Shown: positions 5,608-11,540 of the stretch, one piece after another
Layout: every line of letters begins with the position of its first letter
Position numbering within the stretch: position 1 is the stretch's first letter
Assembly (NCBI GenBank): GCA_905194705.1
Contig: CAJJTI010000049.1
Coordinates: 1-11,756 of the forward strand
DNA length: 11,756 bases
Direction of reading: 5' to 3'
Origin: an uncultured Solobacterium sp.
Lineage (GTDB): Bacteria > Bacillota_I > Bacilli_A > Erysipelotrichales > Erysipelotrichaceae
Translations under genes and position numbers: made by a program
The notes under the pieces: model-generated
What the model saw: only the letters and a program-made list of their open reading frames with translations
Database searches by the model: none
Told to the model about the DNA's origin: nothing

Positions 5608-6039
5608 CTAGATACCATCACCATCTTCTGGTTCTTCATCAGCAATTTCAGGCATTTCAAATAATTGAACACCATCTTTACCAACATTTAGAGCAGAAGA
5701 TACTAACATATCTAAATCTTCGATCATAGTTCTTGCCATAGCAATCTCACATAACATTGGTAGATTTGTTCCAGCAATTACTTTAACATTTGGATTACCA
5801 GCAGTCACAATAGCTGCAGTTTTAAAAGGAGAACCACCAGCTAAATCTGAGAATACGATAATACCTTCGCAACCAGATAATTTTTCAATAGCTGCTTTTA
5901 AATCATTTTCTAACTTCTCAGTTCCTTCGCCATCAAAATCAACGGCTACATAATTATCTTGAGGACCTGCAATCAAATCAATTGAACTAGTTAAACCAGT
6001 CGCAAAATGACCATGTCCTGTAACGATTAAACCTATCAT
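5608..6039 (-). CDS. agaF: PTS mannose-family IIA component (GalNAc/galactosamine type)
   Basis: This 143 aa cytoplasmic protein receives phosphate from HPr and passes it to IIB. The N-terminus MIGLIVTGHGHFATGL carries the active histidine at residue 9, the site equivalent to His10 of ManX. A DLAGGSPFKTAA segment near residues 65-76 and ITAGNPNVKVIAGTN-like strand-loop residues are typical of the EIIA-Man fold. The acidic tail EEPEDGDGI resembles AgaF proteins. The ATG at 6039 follows AAAGGGGAAAA. It lies 24 bp after the agaS stop, so the two form an operon separate from the IIB-IIC-IID genes some 2.6 kb away. It is the only IIA in the window and is presumed to serve that permease. Confidence 0.92.
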   Translation of the reverse strand: MIGLIVTGHGHFATGLTSSIDLIAGPQDNYVAVDFDGEGTEKLENDLKAAIEKLSGCEGIIVFSDLAGGSPFKTAAIVTAGNPNVKVIAGTNLPMLCEIAMARTMIEDLDMLVSSALNVGKDGVQLFEMPEIADEEPEDGDGI

Positions 6040-6063
6040 TTTATATTTTTCCCCTTTTAATAA

Positions 6064-7236
6064 TTATTTAGAATATGGGTAGATTGTAACACCTTTAACA
6101 ACTCTATTTACTGTTCCACTAGGACATGGTGTATCTGGTTGAACACCTGTCTTCATTGATTTATAAATAGCAATGATTTGAGCAACATTTACATATTCTA
6201 AGCCTAAGAATACATTGTTGTAACTAGCAGCGTTATCAAATGAAATGAAGTAATCAGCTAAGTTTCTAGCTTCTTCATCGTCATGGCTTGAAACAACTAA
6301 TATCTTATTTCCATTTCTTTCTGGAGCCATTTCTTTTACGATATCTAAATCGTATTTTCTTGTATATGGATCATCTGATAGATATACAACCTCTAAAGAA
6401 CCTGGACATACAACTGATTTAGGTCCATGTCTGAATCCCATAGTTGTATCAAATGTTGTCATAATCTTTCCTGCTGTTAATTCACATATTTTTAGAGCAG
6501 ATTCTTGTGATACACCCTTTAAGCAGTTTGAACCAAGGTAAACAATTCTCTCAAAGTCAAATTCATCAACAATTTTCTTGCATACTTCAAAGCTTGTTTC
6601 ATGGAATTTAGCTGTCTTAGCTACGATATCTTTAACAATAGGTTCTACTTCATCTAATTTATCAAGCATGAAGCATAGAACTACTGCAAGATACATATTT
6701 GAGTAAGAAGATGTCATAGCAAATGATTGATCGTGTGTTTCTGGGGTTAAATTAATTGCATAGCAATTGTCTTTACCTACAGCAAACTTGCTTAATGCAC
6801 CTTCATGGTTACATGTGATAAATAAGTGATGGATGTTCTCACAAACTACATTTGCAGCTTCAACTGCAGCTACTGATTCTGGAGAATTACCAGATCTACC
6901 AAATGAGATTAATAATGTTGGTTTTGTTCTTGAAATATAATCTTCAGGGCAAGCAACGATATCTGTTGTACCATATGATTTAACTTTAAAATTATTTAAT
7001 AGATTTAAGAATGGGAATGTAGAGTTACCTACAAATTCACTTGTTCCAGCACCTGTTAAAATGATGTCATAATCATCTTGACTTGTTACTTTGTTAATTA
7101 ATGCAGCAATAGCATCTTTTTCAGCTTTAACTTGATTAAATGTTTTTAACCATGTTTCTGGTTGTTGGTGGATTTCTCTTGAAGTCCAATAAGCTCCAGC
7201 TTCTTTCCACTGTTCTTCGTTTCGATCAAATATCAT
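6064..7236 (-). CDS. agaS: AgaS: galactosamine-6-phosphate deaminase/isomerase, double SIS domain
   Basis: This 390 aa cytoplasmic enzyme is inferred to convert galactosamine-6-P to tagatose-6-P and ammonia, the role established for AgaS in enteric bacteria. Older annotation calls it tagatose-6-phosphate ketose/aldose isomerase. Two SIS domains are visible. The first has the phosphate-binding TGAGTSEFVGNS at 61-72 and ISFGRSGNSPES at 110-121. The second, from about residue 230, carries YLGSNCLKGVSQESALKICE and then a TMGFRHGPKS segment strongly typical of AgaS. Length fits (E. coli AgaS is 384 aa). The ATG at 7236 follows AAGGAG at good spacing. It heads the unit agaS-IIA. Its 156 bp upstream region, shared with the divergent gene at 7393, contains a 12-bp direct repeat and a TAGACAA element also found before the deacetylase gene. 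Confidence 0.93.
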   Translation of the reverse strand: MIFDRNEEQWKEAGAYWTSREIHQQPETWLKTFNQVKAEKDAIAALINKVTSQDDYDIILTGAGTSEFVGNSTFPFLNLLNNFKVKSYGTTDIVACPEDYISRTKPTLLISFGRSGNSPESVAAVEAANVVCENIHHLFITCNHEGALSKFAVGKDNCYAINLTPETHDQSFAMTSSYSNMYLAVVLCFMLDKLDEVEPIVKDIVAKTAKFHETSFEVCKKIVDEFDFERIVYLGSNCLKGVSQESALKICELTAGKIMTTFDTTMGFRHGPKSVVCPGSLEVVYLSDDPYTRKYDLDIVKEMAPERNGNKILVVSSHDDEEARNLADYFISFDNAASYNNVFLGLEYVNVAQIIAIYKSMKTGVQPDTPCPSGTVNRVVKGVTIYPYSK

Positions 7237-7302
7237 AAAAATTCTCCTTCTTTCGACAAGTTCATTTTAACAATTTATTTTGCATTTCCTATACCATCCA
7301 CA

Positions 7303-7346
7303 AAAATTACAAATTCACAAATAAATTAGACAACAAAATTACAAAT
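7303..7346. repeat. 12-bp direct repeat 32 bp apart upstream of agaS
   Basis: AAAATTACAAAT occurs at 7303-7314 and 7335-7346. The 32 bp period is about three helical turns, so two proteins could bind on one face. TAGACAAC (7327-7334) lies between them. The block sits in the divergent promoter region of agaS and the membrane protein gene and is a candidate operator. Confidence 0.4.
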
Positions 7347-7364
7347 ATAGTTATTTTTTACAAT

Positions 7365-7370
7365 TATAAT
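7365..7370 (+). promoter_or_regulatory. -10 box for the membrane protein-HAD pair
   Basis: Perfect TATAAT 23 bases before the ATG at 7393, predicting a leader of about 16 bases that still includes the AGGAG ribosome binding site (7378-7382). No clear -35 hexamer is present at 16-18 bases. Confidence 0.4.
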
Positions 7371-7392
7371 ATTGTTTAGGAGTTAGAAAATT

Positions 7393-7914
7393 ATGAAAGA
7401 AAACAAAAAAACAGAATTAGAAGGTATAAATATTTACCTTGATAAAAAAGGACAAAAAGTATATCTTGATCCTTTTACAAAAACTGGTTACGTTATCACC
7501 AAAAATAAAGAAGATACATTTAAAAAATTAAATAACATTCCTCTTTATACAATACTTGTTGGAGTATTTTGTTATGTGTTATTTGAATTTCCTTGGTGGA
7601 TTTCTCTAATTGCAATGATTGTATGTGGCAGTTTATTAACATATCGTTTTTACAAATTTTTAAATACCTGCACTACATATCCAAGCTTCAAACCAGCTCA
7701 AAGAAATTTACCAACTTCATACAGTTCACCAGATTCTATTATCTATATTAAAATTGTTTTATTCGCATTGCTCGGTATCTTGTTAGTTGTATCTGTTACG
7801 GTATTCCCTGCTGCAAATAAAACTGTATTCTTTGGCTCTATTGCTGTTGCTATCATCTGTATAGCCATAGCCATTAAGTATATTCAAATTATCATGGGTA
7901 GAAAAAGAAAATGA
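7393..7914 (+). CDS. four-helix membrane protein of unknown function
   Basis: The 173 aa product has a charged N-terminal part of about 48 residues, predicted to be cytoplasmic, with the segment YLDKKGQKVYLDPFTKTGYVI. Two hydrophobic segments follow at about 50-65 and 68-87, then a polar link rich in S, P and T (about 90-112). Two more hydrophobic segments lie at about 116-136 and 143-167, and the tail is GRKRK. No motif identifies a transporter or enzyme. The ATG has AGGAG ten bases upstream, and -10 TATAAT lies before it. The last four bases overlap the start of the HAD gene (ATGA), so the pair is translationally coupled. It interrupts the aga genes and faces agaS. A role in amino-sugar metabolism is possible only through location. 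I do not recognise the family. Confidence 0.75.
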   Translation: MKENKKTELEGINIYLDKKGQKVYLDPFTKTGYVITKNKEDTFKKLNNIPLYTILVGVFCYVLFEFPWWISLIAMIVCGSLLTYRFYKFLNTCTTYPSFKPAQRNLPTSYSSPDSIIYIKIVLFALLGILLVVSVTVFPAANKTVFFGSIAVAIICIAIAIKYIQIIMGRKRK

Positions 7915-8549
7915 TAAAAGCCATCATATTTGACTTAGATAATACCCTTATCGATAGGCAAAAAGCATTCAAAGAAATGCTTGAAAGAAAATTCCATGCT
8001 ATGTTTGATGATGAAGAACTCATCCAAAAGATGATAGAAGATATTTTAAAGTGGGATAACAATGGAACAGTTGAAAGAATAGAGGTATTTAAAAATTGGG
8101 CCGAAGTATACCACATTACAAAAATCACACCAGAACAGTTAGACAAAGAATGGTCAAATGAATCAGGAAGTGTTGCCTTCTTATTTGATGATGTAAGAGA
8201 TACATTAAAAGAATTAAAAAAGAAATATAAGATTGCTGTCTTAACAAATGGTAATGCTTCATCGCAAAGAAGAAAGTTAAATACGATAAACATCTATGAT
8301 TTATTAGATTATTCACTTGTTTCTTCAGAATACGGCGTTAGAAAACCTGATAAACAAATATTTGAATATACCGCAAAGCAACTAGGTTTAGAGACTGAAG
8401 AATGTGCTTATGTAGGAGATAACTACAAAATAGATATTCTAGGTTCAAGAAATGCAGGTATGTTGCCCGTATTTATATCAAGAAATAATGAGATACATGA
8501 TGATGTATTATGTATTCAAACAATTAACGAATTATTACATCATTTCTAA
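7911..8549 (+). CDS. HAD-superfamily phosphatase (subfamily IA, YjjG-like)
   Basis: This 212 aa cytoplasmic hydrolase should remove phosphate from a small metabolite. All four HAD motifs are intact: DLDNTL with nucleophile Asp8 and Asp10; LTNGNAS with Thr112; KPD with Lys145; and VGDNYKID with Asp170 and Asp175. A helical cap lies between motifs I and II (about residues 16-90), as in subfamily IA enzymes such as phosphoglycolate phosphatase, YjjG and YfnB. The substrate cannot be read from sequence. The start overlaps the membrane protein gene by four bases and lacks its own good Shine-Dalgarno, consistent with coupling. A bidirectional terminator follows. Next to an amino-sugar pathway it could serve in sugar-phosphate detoxification, but that is speculation. 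Confidence 0.9.
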   Translation: MIKAIIFDLDNTLIDRQKAFKEMLERKFHAMFDDEELIQKMIEDILKWDNNGTVERIEVFKNWAEVYHITKITPEQLDKEWSNESGSVAFLFDDVRDTLKELKKKYKIAVLTNGNASSQRRKLNTINIYDLLDYSLVSSEYGVRKPDKQIFEYTAKQLGLETEECAYVGDNYKIDILGSRNAGMLPVFISRNNEIHDDVLCIQTINELLHHF

Positions 8550-8553
8550 AATT

Positions 8554-8588
8554 AAAGGGACTATAGAAATATATCTACGGTCCCTTTT
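8554..8588. terminator. bidirectional terminator between HAD and deacetylase genes
   Basis: AAAGGGAC (8554-8561) pairs with GTCCCTTT (8580-8587) around an 18-base, A-T rich loop. On the plus strand the right arm runs into TTTT; on the minus strand the other arm runs into AATTTTAG. The two genes are convergent and end at 8549 and 8618, so one stem can serve both. Confidence 0.6.
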
Positions 8589-8617
8589 CAGTTTATTAAT
8601 TATCAATATTTATACAA

Positions 8618-9757
8618 CTATAATTGTGCTTTACCTTTACAGTATGTTTGTACTACAGAATAATCATCACTCAAGACAACGATATCTGCATCTTTACCTA
8701 CTTGTAAAGAACCTTTACGATCATCAACTCCTAAGCATCTTGCAGGGTTAATTGTGCAGGCATTAATTGCATAGTTGAATGGGATTAGTGCTTTTTCAAC
8801 CAGAATTCTTAGACCCTTATTGATATTTAGTGTAGAACCAGCTAAACCACCAGTAGAAGTTAAATGAGCAGATCCATCAGGATAAATAACAATTTCATTA
8901 CCACCAAAAATATGTTTAGAACCAATCGGTGTTCCTTTTGCCATTAAAGCATCAGAAATCATAATAGAATAATCAGGCCCTTTCGACATAAAGAAGTTAT
9001 TTAATGCAGCATATGTTGAATGATTACCATCACAGATAATTTCTCCATACATTGTTTTTAAACGATATGCTGCACCAACTAAACCATTATTACGATGATT
9101 AAATGGTGTCATACCGTTATAAACGTGTGTCATTGATTTAGCTCCATGCGCATAAGCATCAACTGCTTCATCATATGTAGCAGCAGAGTGTCCAATTGAT
9201 ACTACTACACCATGCTCTGTACAATATCTAGTTAGTTCATAATTATCATCTTGCTCAGTAGCCATAGTAATGTATTTAATATGACCTTTTGCAGCTTCCT
9301 GATATTTCTTAAACTGTTCAACTGTTGGTTTAACAATATATTGTTCAGGTTGAGCTCCTTTATATTTCATATCAAGATATGGTCCTTCAAAGTGAATACC
9401 TAGAATTTCAGCCCCTTTATAACCTTCATCCATAACTCTAGCAACATTACTTACTGCATTAGTTAATACTTCTTCAGATTGTGTAATTGTTGTAGCCAAG
9501 AAAGATGTAACACCTTCATCTACGATATGCTCTGTCCAGTTTCTTAAGCCTTCAGGATTAGCGTCATTTGTATCAAATTTATAAGCCCCATGACAATGAA
9601 TATCAATAAAACCTGGTACTATTCTTAGTTCTCCATAATCCTTGTCTACTTCTTTTGTTCCATAAGGATACATATTTGTGATTTTTTCATCTTTAATTTC
9701 TAATTGAAAAGGAAAGAATTGATCTGCAACCCATACTTGTTTACTTTGTATAATCAT
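8618..9757 (-). CDS. nagA: amino-sugar-6-phosphate deacetylase (NagA/AgaA family)
   Basis: This 379 aa cytoplasmic amidohydrolase removes the acetyl group from GlcNAc-6-P or GalNAc-6-P. The metal site is of the complete type: HxH in PGFIDIHCHG (His54, His56), Glu124 in HFEGPYL, His190 in SIGHS, His211 in MTHVYNGM, and catalytic Asp269 in SDALMAKG. The HxH pair resembles Bacillus NagA and differs from the E. coli enzyme, which lacks it. The ATG at 9757 has AAAGGAG about eight bases upstream. The gene diverges from the KbaZ-type gene across 141 bp. That neighbourhood suggests GalNAc-6-P as the physiological substrate (an AgaA role), although family members often accept both sugars. The enzyme class is certain; the preferred epimer is inferred. 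Confidence 0.92.
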   Translation of the reverse strand: MIIQSKQVWVADQFFPFQLEIKDEKITNMYPYGTKEVDKDYGELRIVPGFIDIHCHGAYKFDTNDANPEGLRNWTEHIVDEGVTSFLATTITQSEEVLTNAVSNVARVMDEGYKGAEILGIHFEGPYLDMKYKGAQPEQYIVKPTVEQFKKYQEAAKGHIKYITMATEQDDNYELTRYCTEHGVVVSIGHSAATYDEAVDAYAHGAKSMTHVYNGMTPFNHRNNGLVGAAYRLKTMYGEIICDGNHSTYAALNNFFMSKGPDYSIMISDALMAKGTPIGSKHIFGGNEIVIYPDGSAHLTSTGGLAGSTLNINKGLRILVEKALIPFNYAINACTINPARCLGVDDRKGSLQVGKDADIVVLSDDYSVVQTYCKGKAQL

Positions 9758-9781
9758 GTAAATTACTCCTTTAATACTTTA

Positions 9782-9787
9782 ATTATA
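9782..9787 (-). promoter_or_regulatory. -10 box of the deacetylase gene
   Basis: Perfect TATAAT on the minus strand, placing the start near 9775 and the AGGAG ribosome binding site within a short leader. The place of the -35 hexamer is occupied by an inverted repeat (9793-9816) and has no consensus hexamer, so regulation at this site is likely. Confidence 0.5.
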
Positions 9788-9792
9788 GGAAA

Positions 9793-9816
9793 ATAAACAA
9801 ATATCGTTTTGTCTAT
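9793..9816. promoter_or_regulatory. imperfect palindrome over the deacetylase -35 region
   Basis: ATAAACAAA (9793-9801) and TTTGTCTAT (9808-9816) are inverted repeats matching at eight of nine positions around a six-base centre, TATCGT. The TAGACAA half recurs at 7327-7333 before agaS, and ACAAATA occurs at both places. It resembles half of the NagR/YvoA operator (TATAGACAAC, from memory). A GntR-type amino-sugar repressor encoded elsewhere is one possible binder. It is a poor cre match. Confidence 0.45.
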
Positions 9817-9850
9817 TTCATTATGACTTTTGCATTATTTAGTTTTAGAC

Positions 9851-9878
9851 TTAACTAGCATTTTTGATTTTCTATAAT
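9851..9878 (+). promoter_or_regulatory. promoter of the KbaZ-type gene
   Basis: TTAACT (9851-9856), a 16-base spacer and a perfect TATAAT (9873-9878). The transcript would begin near 9885, almost at the GGAGG ribosome binding site, giving a very short leader. The -35 is weak. Confidence 0.45.
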
Positions 9879-9898
9879 AATTATGGAGGATGATTTAT

Positions 9899-11215
9899 AT
9901 GCAAAATGCTTTAAGTAAAATCGTTACAATTCAAAAATCAGATAAAGCAGTTGGTATCTACTCTGCTTGCTCTGCAAACTCATTTGTTATTGAAGCAGTA
10001 TTAAAAAAAGGACTAGAAGATAATAGTTGTGTTCTAATTGAATCTACAGCTAACCAATGTGATCAGTTCGGTGGTTATACAGGAATGAAACCTGTAGATT
10101 TTAGAAACTATGTTTATGAAATCGCTGATAAACTTGGTTTTGATAAAAAGAAAATTTTCTTAGGTGGCGACCACTTAGGACCATTAACTTGGACTGCTTT
10201 GAACGAAAAAGAAGCTATGGCTAACGCTGAAGTACTAATTGATGCTTATGTTAGTGCCGGTTTCACAAAAATTCACGTTGATACTTCAATGAAAGTAAAT
10301 GACGATGATCCTAATGTTAGATTATCTGATGAAACTATTGCTAGACGTGGAGTTCATCTAGTAAAAGTAGCTGAAAATGCCTTCAAGAAACTAAAGGAAA
10401 CTAATCCAGATGCTGTTGAACCGGTATATATCGTAGGTAGTGAAGTTCCTATTCCTGGTGGATCTCAAGCTGCTGTTGATGAAGGTGTACAAGTTACTAA
10501 AGTTGAAGACTTCATGGCCACAATGAATACATTCAAAAATACATTTGAAAAAGAAGGTATCAGTGATGTATGGAATAGAGTACTAGGTATTGTAGTTCAA
10601 CCTGGTGTTGAAGAAAAAGACTCAGGTTGTACAGAATATGACCGTGAAAAAGCTACTGAACTAGCTAAAGCTATCAAAACAATCCCTGATTTAGTATTTG
10701 AAGGTCATTCTACAGACTATCAAACAAAGATTAAATTAAGAGAAATGATTGAAGATGGCGTAGCTATTCTAAAAGTTGGTCCAGGTTTATCATTCGCAGC
10801 TAGAGAAGGTTTATATGCTCTATCATTCATTGAAGATGAAGTATGTAAAATAAATGGCAAAACTCCATCTAACTTTAGAAAAGTATTAGATGAAGAAATG
10901 CTTAAGAATGATTCACACTGGAAGAAACATTACCATGGTACAGAAGCTGAAATTGCTCTAAAACGTAAATATTCTTTCTCTGATAGATCTAGATACTACT
11001 ATGCAACTGAAGCGGTTGAAAAAGCTATCGCAACATTATTAGATAACTTGAAAGATGGTTGTCCATTAAATCTTCTATCACAATTCATGCCTATTCAATA
11101 TACAAAAGTTAGAGAAGGCAGCTTAAAGAATGATCCAAAAGAATTAGTACTTGATAGAGTCGGTAATACAATAGATGAATATCTATATGCTACTCATCAA
11201 AGAGAATTATTTTAA
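9899..11215 (+). CDS. kbaZ: tagatose-bisphosphate aldolase KbaZ/GatZ-type subunit
   Basis: This 438 aa cytoplasmic protein belongs to the GatZ/KbaZ/AgaZ family. In E. coli such proteins are needed for activity and stability of the class II aldolase KbaY or GatY, which splits tagatose-1,6-bisphosphate. Some annotations call the family tagatose-6-P kinase. Signatures are GIYSACSANSFVIEA near 19-33, a CDQFGGYTGMKP stretch near 54-65, LGGDHLGPLTW near 88-98, EVPIPGG near 183-189, EGHSTDYQTK near 264-273, LKVGPGLSFA near 288-297, and SQFMPIQY in the C-terminal part. The length is close to E. coli KbaZ (426 aa). An upstream in-frame ATG at 9890 directly abuts the GGAGG (9885-9889) and cannot use it. 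The ATG at 9899, nine bases away, is the better start. No KbaY gene is present nearby. Confidence 0.9.
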   Translation: MQNALSKIVTIQKSDKAVGIYSACSANSFVIEAVLKKGLEDNSCVLIESTANQCDQFGGYTGMKPVDFRNYVYEIADKLGFDKKKIFLGGDHLGPLTWTALNEKEAMANAEVLIDAYVSAGFTKIHVDTSMKVNDDDPNVRLSDETIARRGVHLVKVAENAFKKLKETNPDAVEPVYIVGSEVPIPGGSQAAVDEGVQVTKVEDFMATMNTFKNTFEKEGISDVWNRVLGIVVQPGVEEKDSGCTEYDREKATELAKAIKTIPDLVFEGHSTDYQTKIKLREMIEDGVAILKVGPGLSFAAREGLYALSFIEDEVCKINGKTPSNFRKVLDEEMLKNDSHWKKHYHGTEAEIALKRKYSFSDRSRYYYATEAVEKAIATLLDNLKDGCPLNLLSQFMPIQYTKVREGSLKNDPKELVLDRVGNTIDEYLYATHQRELF

Positions 11216-11232
11216 TACTTAATGTTTTATAC

Positions 11233-11268
11233 AAGAAAACTGGAAAATTATCCAGTTTTCTTTTTTAT
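11233..11268 (+). terminator. strong rho-independent terminator after kbaZ
   Basis: A perfect 12-pair stem (arms 11233-11244 and 11251-11262) with a six-base loop is followed by a continuous T-run. It begins 17 bases after the kbaZ stop. It is the clearest terminator in the window. Confidence 0.88.
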
Positions 11269-11284
11269 ATCTCTACTAAAAATT

Positions 11285-11316
11285 TAAAAAAGCATACCAA
11301 AAACTAGGTATGCCTT
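11285..11316 (-). terminator. terminator of the Rpn-tail ORF pair
   Basis: On the minus strand GCATACC and GGTATGC (plus 11307-11313 and 11292-11298) pair with an eight-base loop. The stem extends by one G-U and two A-U pairs and is followed at once by six U residues. It lies 19 bases after the stop of the small ORF at 11335. Confidence 0.8.
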
Positions 11317-11334
11317 ATAGTGATATGTAATCAT

Positions 11335-11514
11335 TTATTTCATTTTTTTGATTTCCTGTAACAGTCCTTCTATCTCTTCTTCAGATAGTGATGTAATCTC
11401 AGAAATTTTAGATATTGATAAATCTGTTAGTGAAAGTAAGTTTTTAGCAGTTTCAATTGCTTGTTCTTGTTTACCTTCAGTTTTAAATTCATTTAGTTTT
11501 TCTTCTAATGTCAT
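11335..11514 (-). CDS. 59-aa tandem paralogue of the Rpn-type C-terminal tail
   Basis: The 59 aa product begins MTLEEKLNEFKTEGKQEQAIETAK, carries SISKISEITSLSEEEIEG and ends in a lysine-rich tail. It aligns along its whole length with the ORF 26 bp upstream, differing by a short gap after residue 14. At DNA level the first 40 or so bases differ at only a few positions, so this is a recent tandem duplication. An in-frame TGA three codons before the ATG means the copy has no N-terminal nuclease domain. There is no good Shine-Dalgarno (GAAG at six bases), so translation may depend on coupling. The pattern of helix, short turn and SxxEIxxxTxLSEEEI resembles the C-terminal tails of Rpn/PD-(D/E)XK transposase-like proteins (recognition from memory). 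It could be an expressed small protein or a relic. Confidence 0.6.
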   Translation of the reverse strand: MTLEEKLNEFKTEGKQEQAIETAKNLLSLTDLSISKISEITSLSEEEIEGLLQEIKKMK

Positions 11515-11540
11515 AATTCTTCAATTTCTTTTTGTTACCT

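Noticed and set aside
7892..8316. Minus-strand ORFs of 133 and 63 codons opposite the HAD gene
   Set aside because: They are antisense to a gene with four intact catalytic motifs and have low-complexity F/S-rich products.
9793..9816. Second cre box before nagA
   Set aside because: On either strand it misses two or more fixed positions of the consensus; the symmetry is better explained as another operator.
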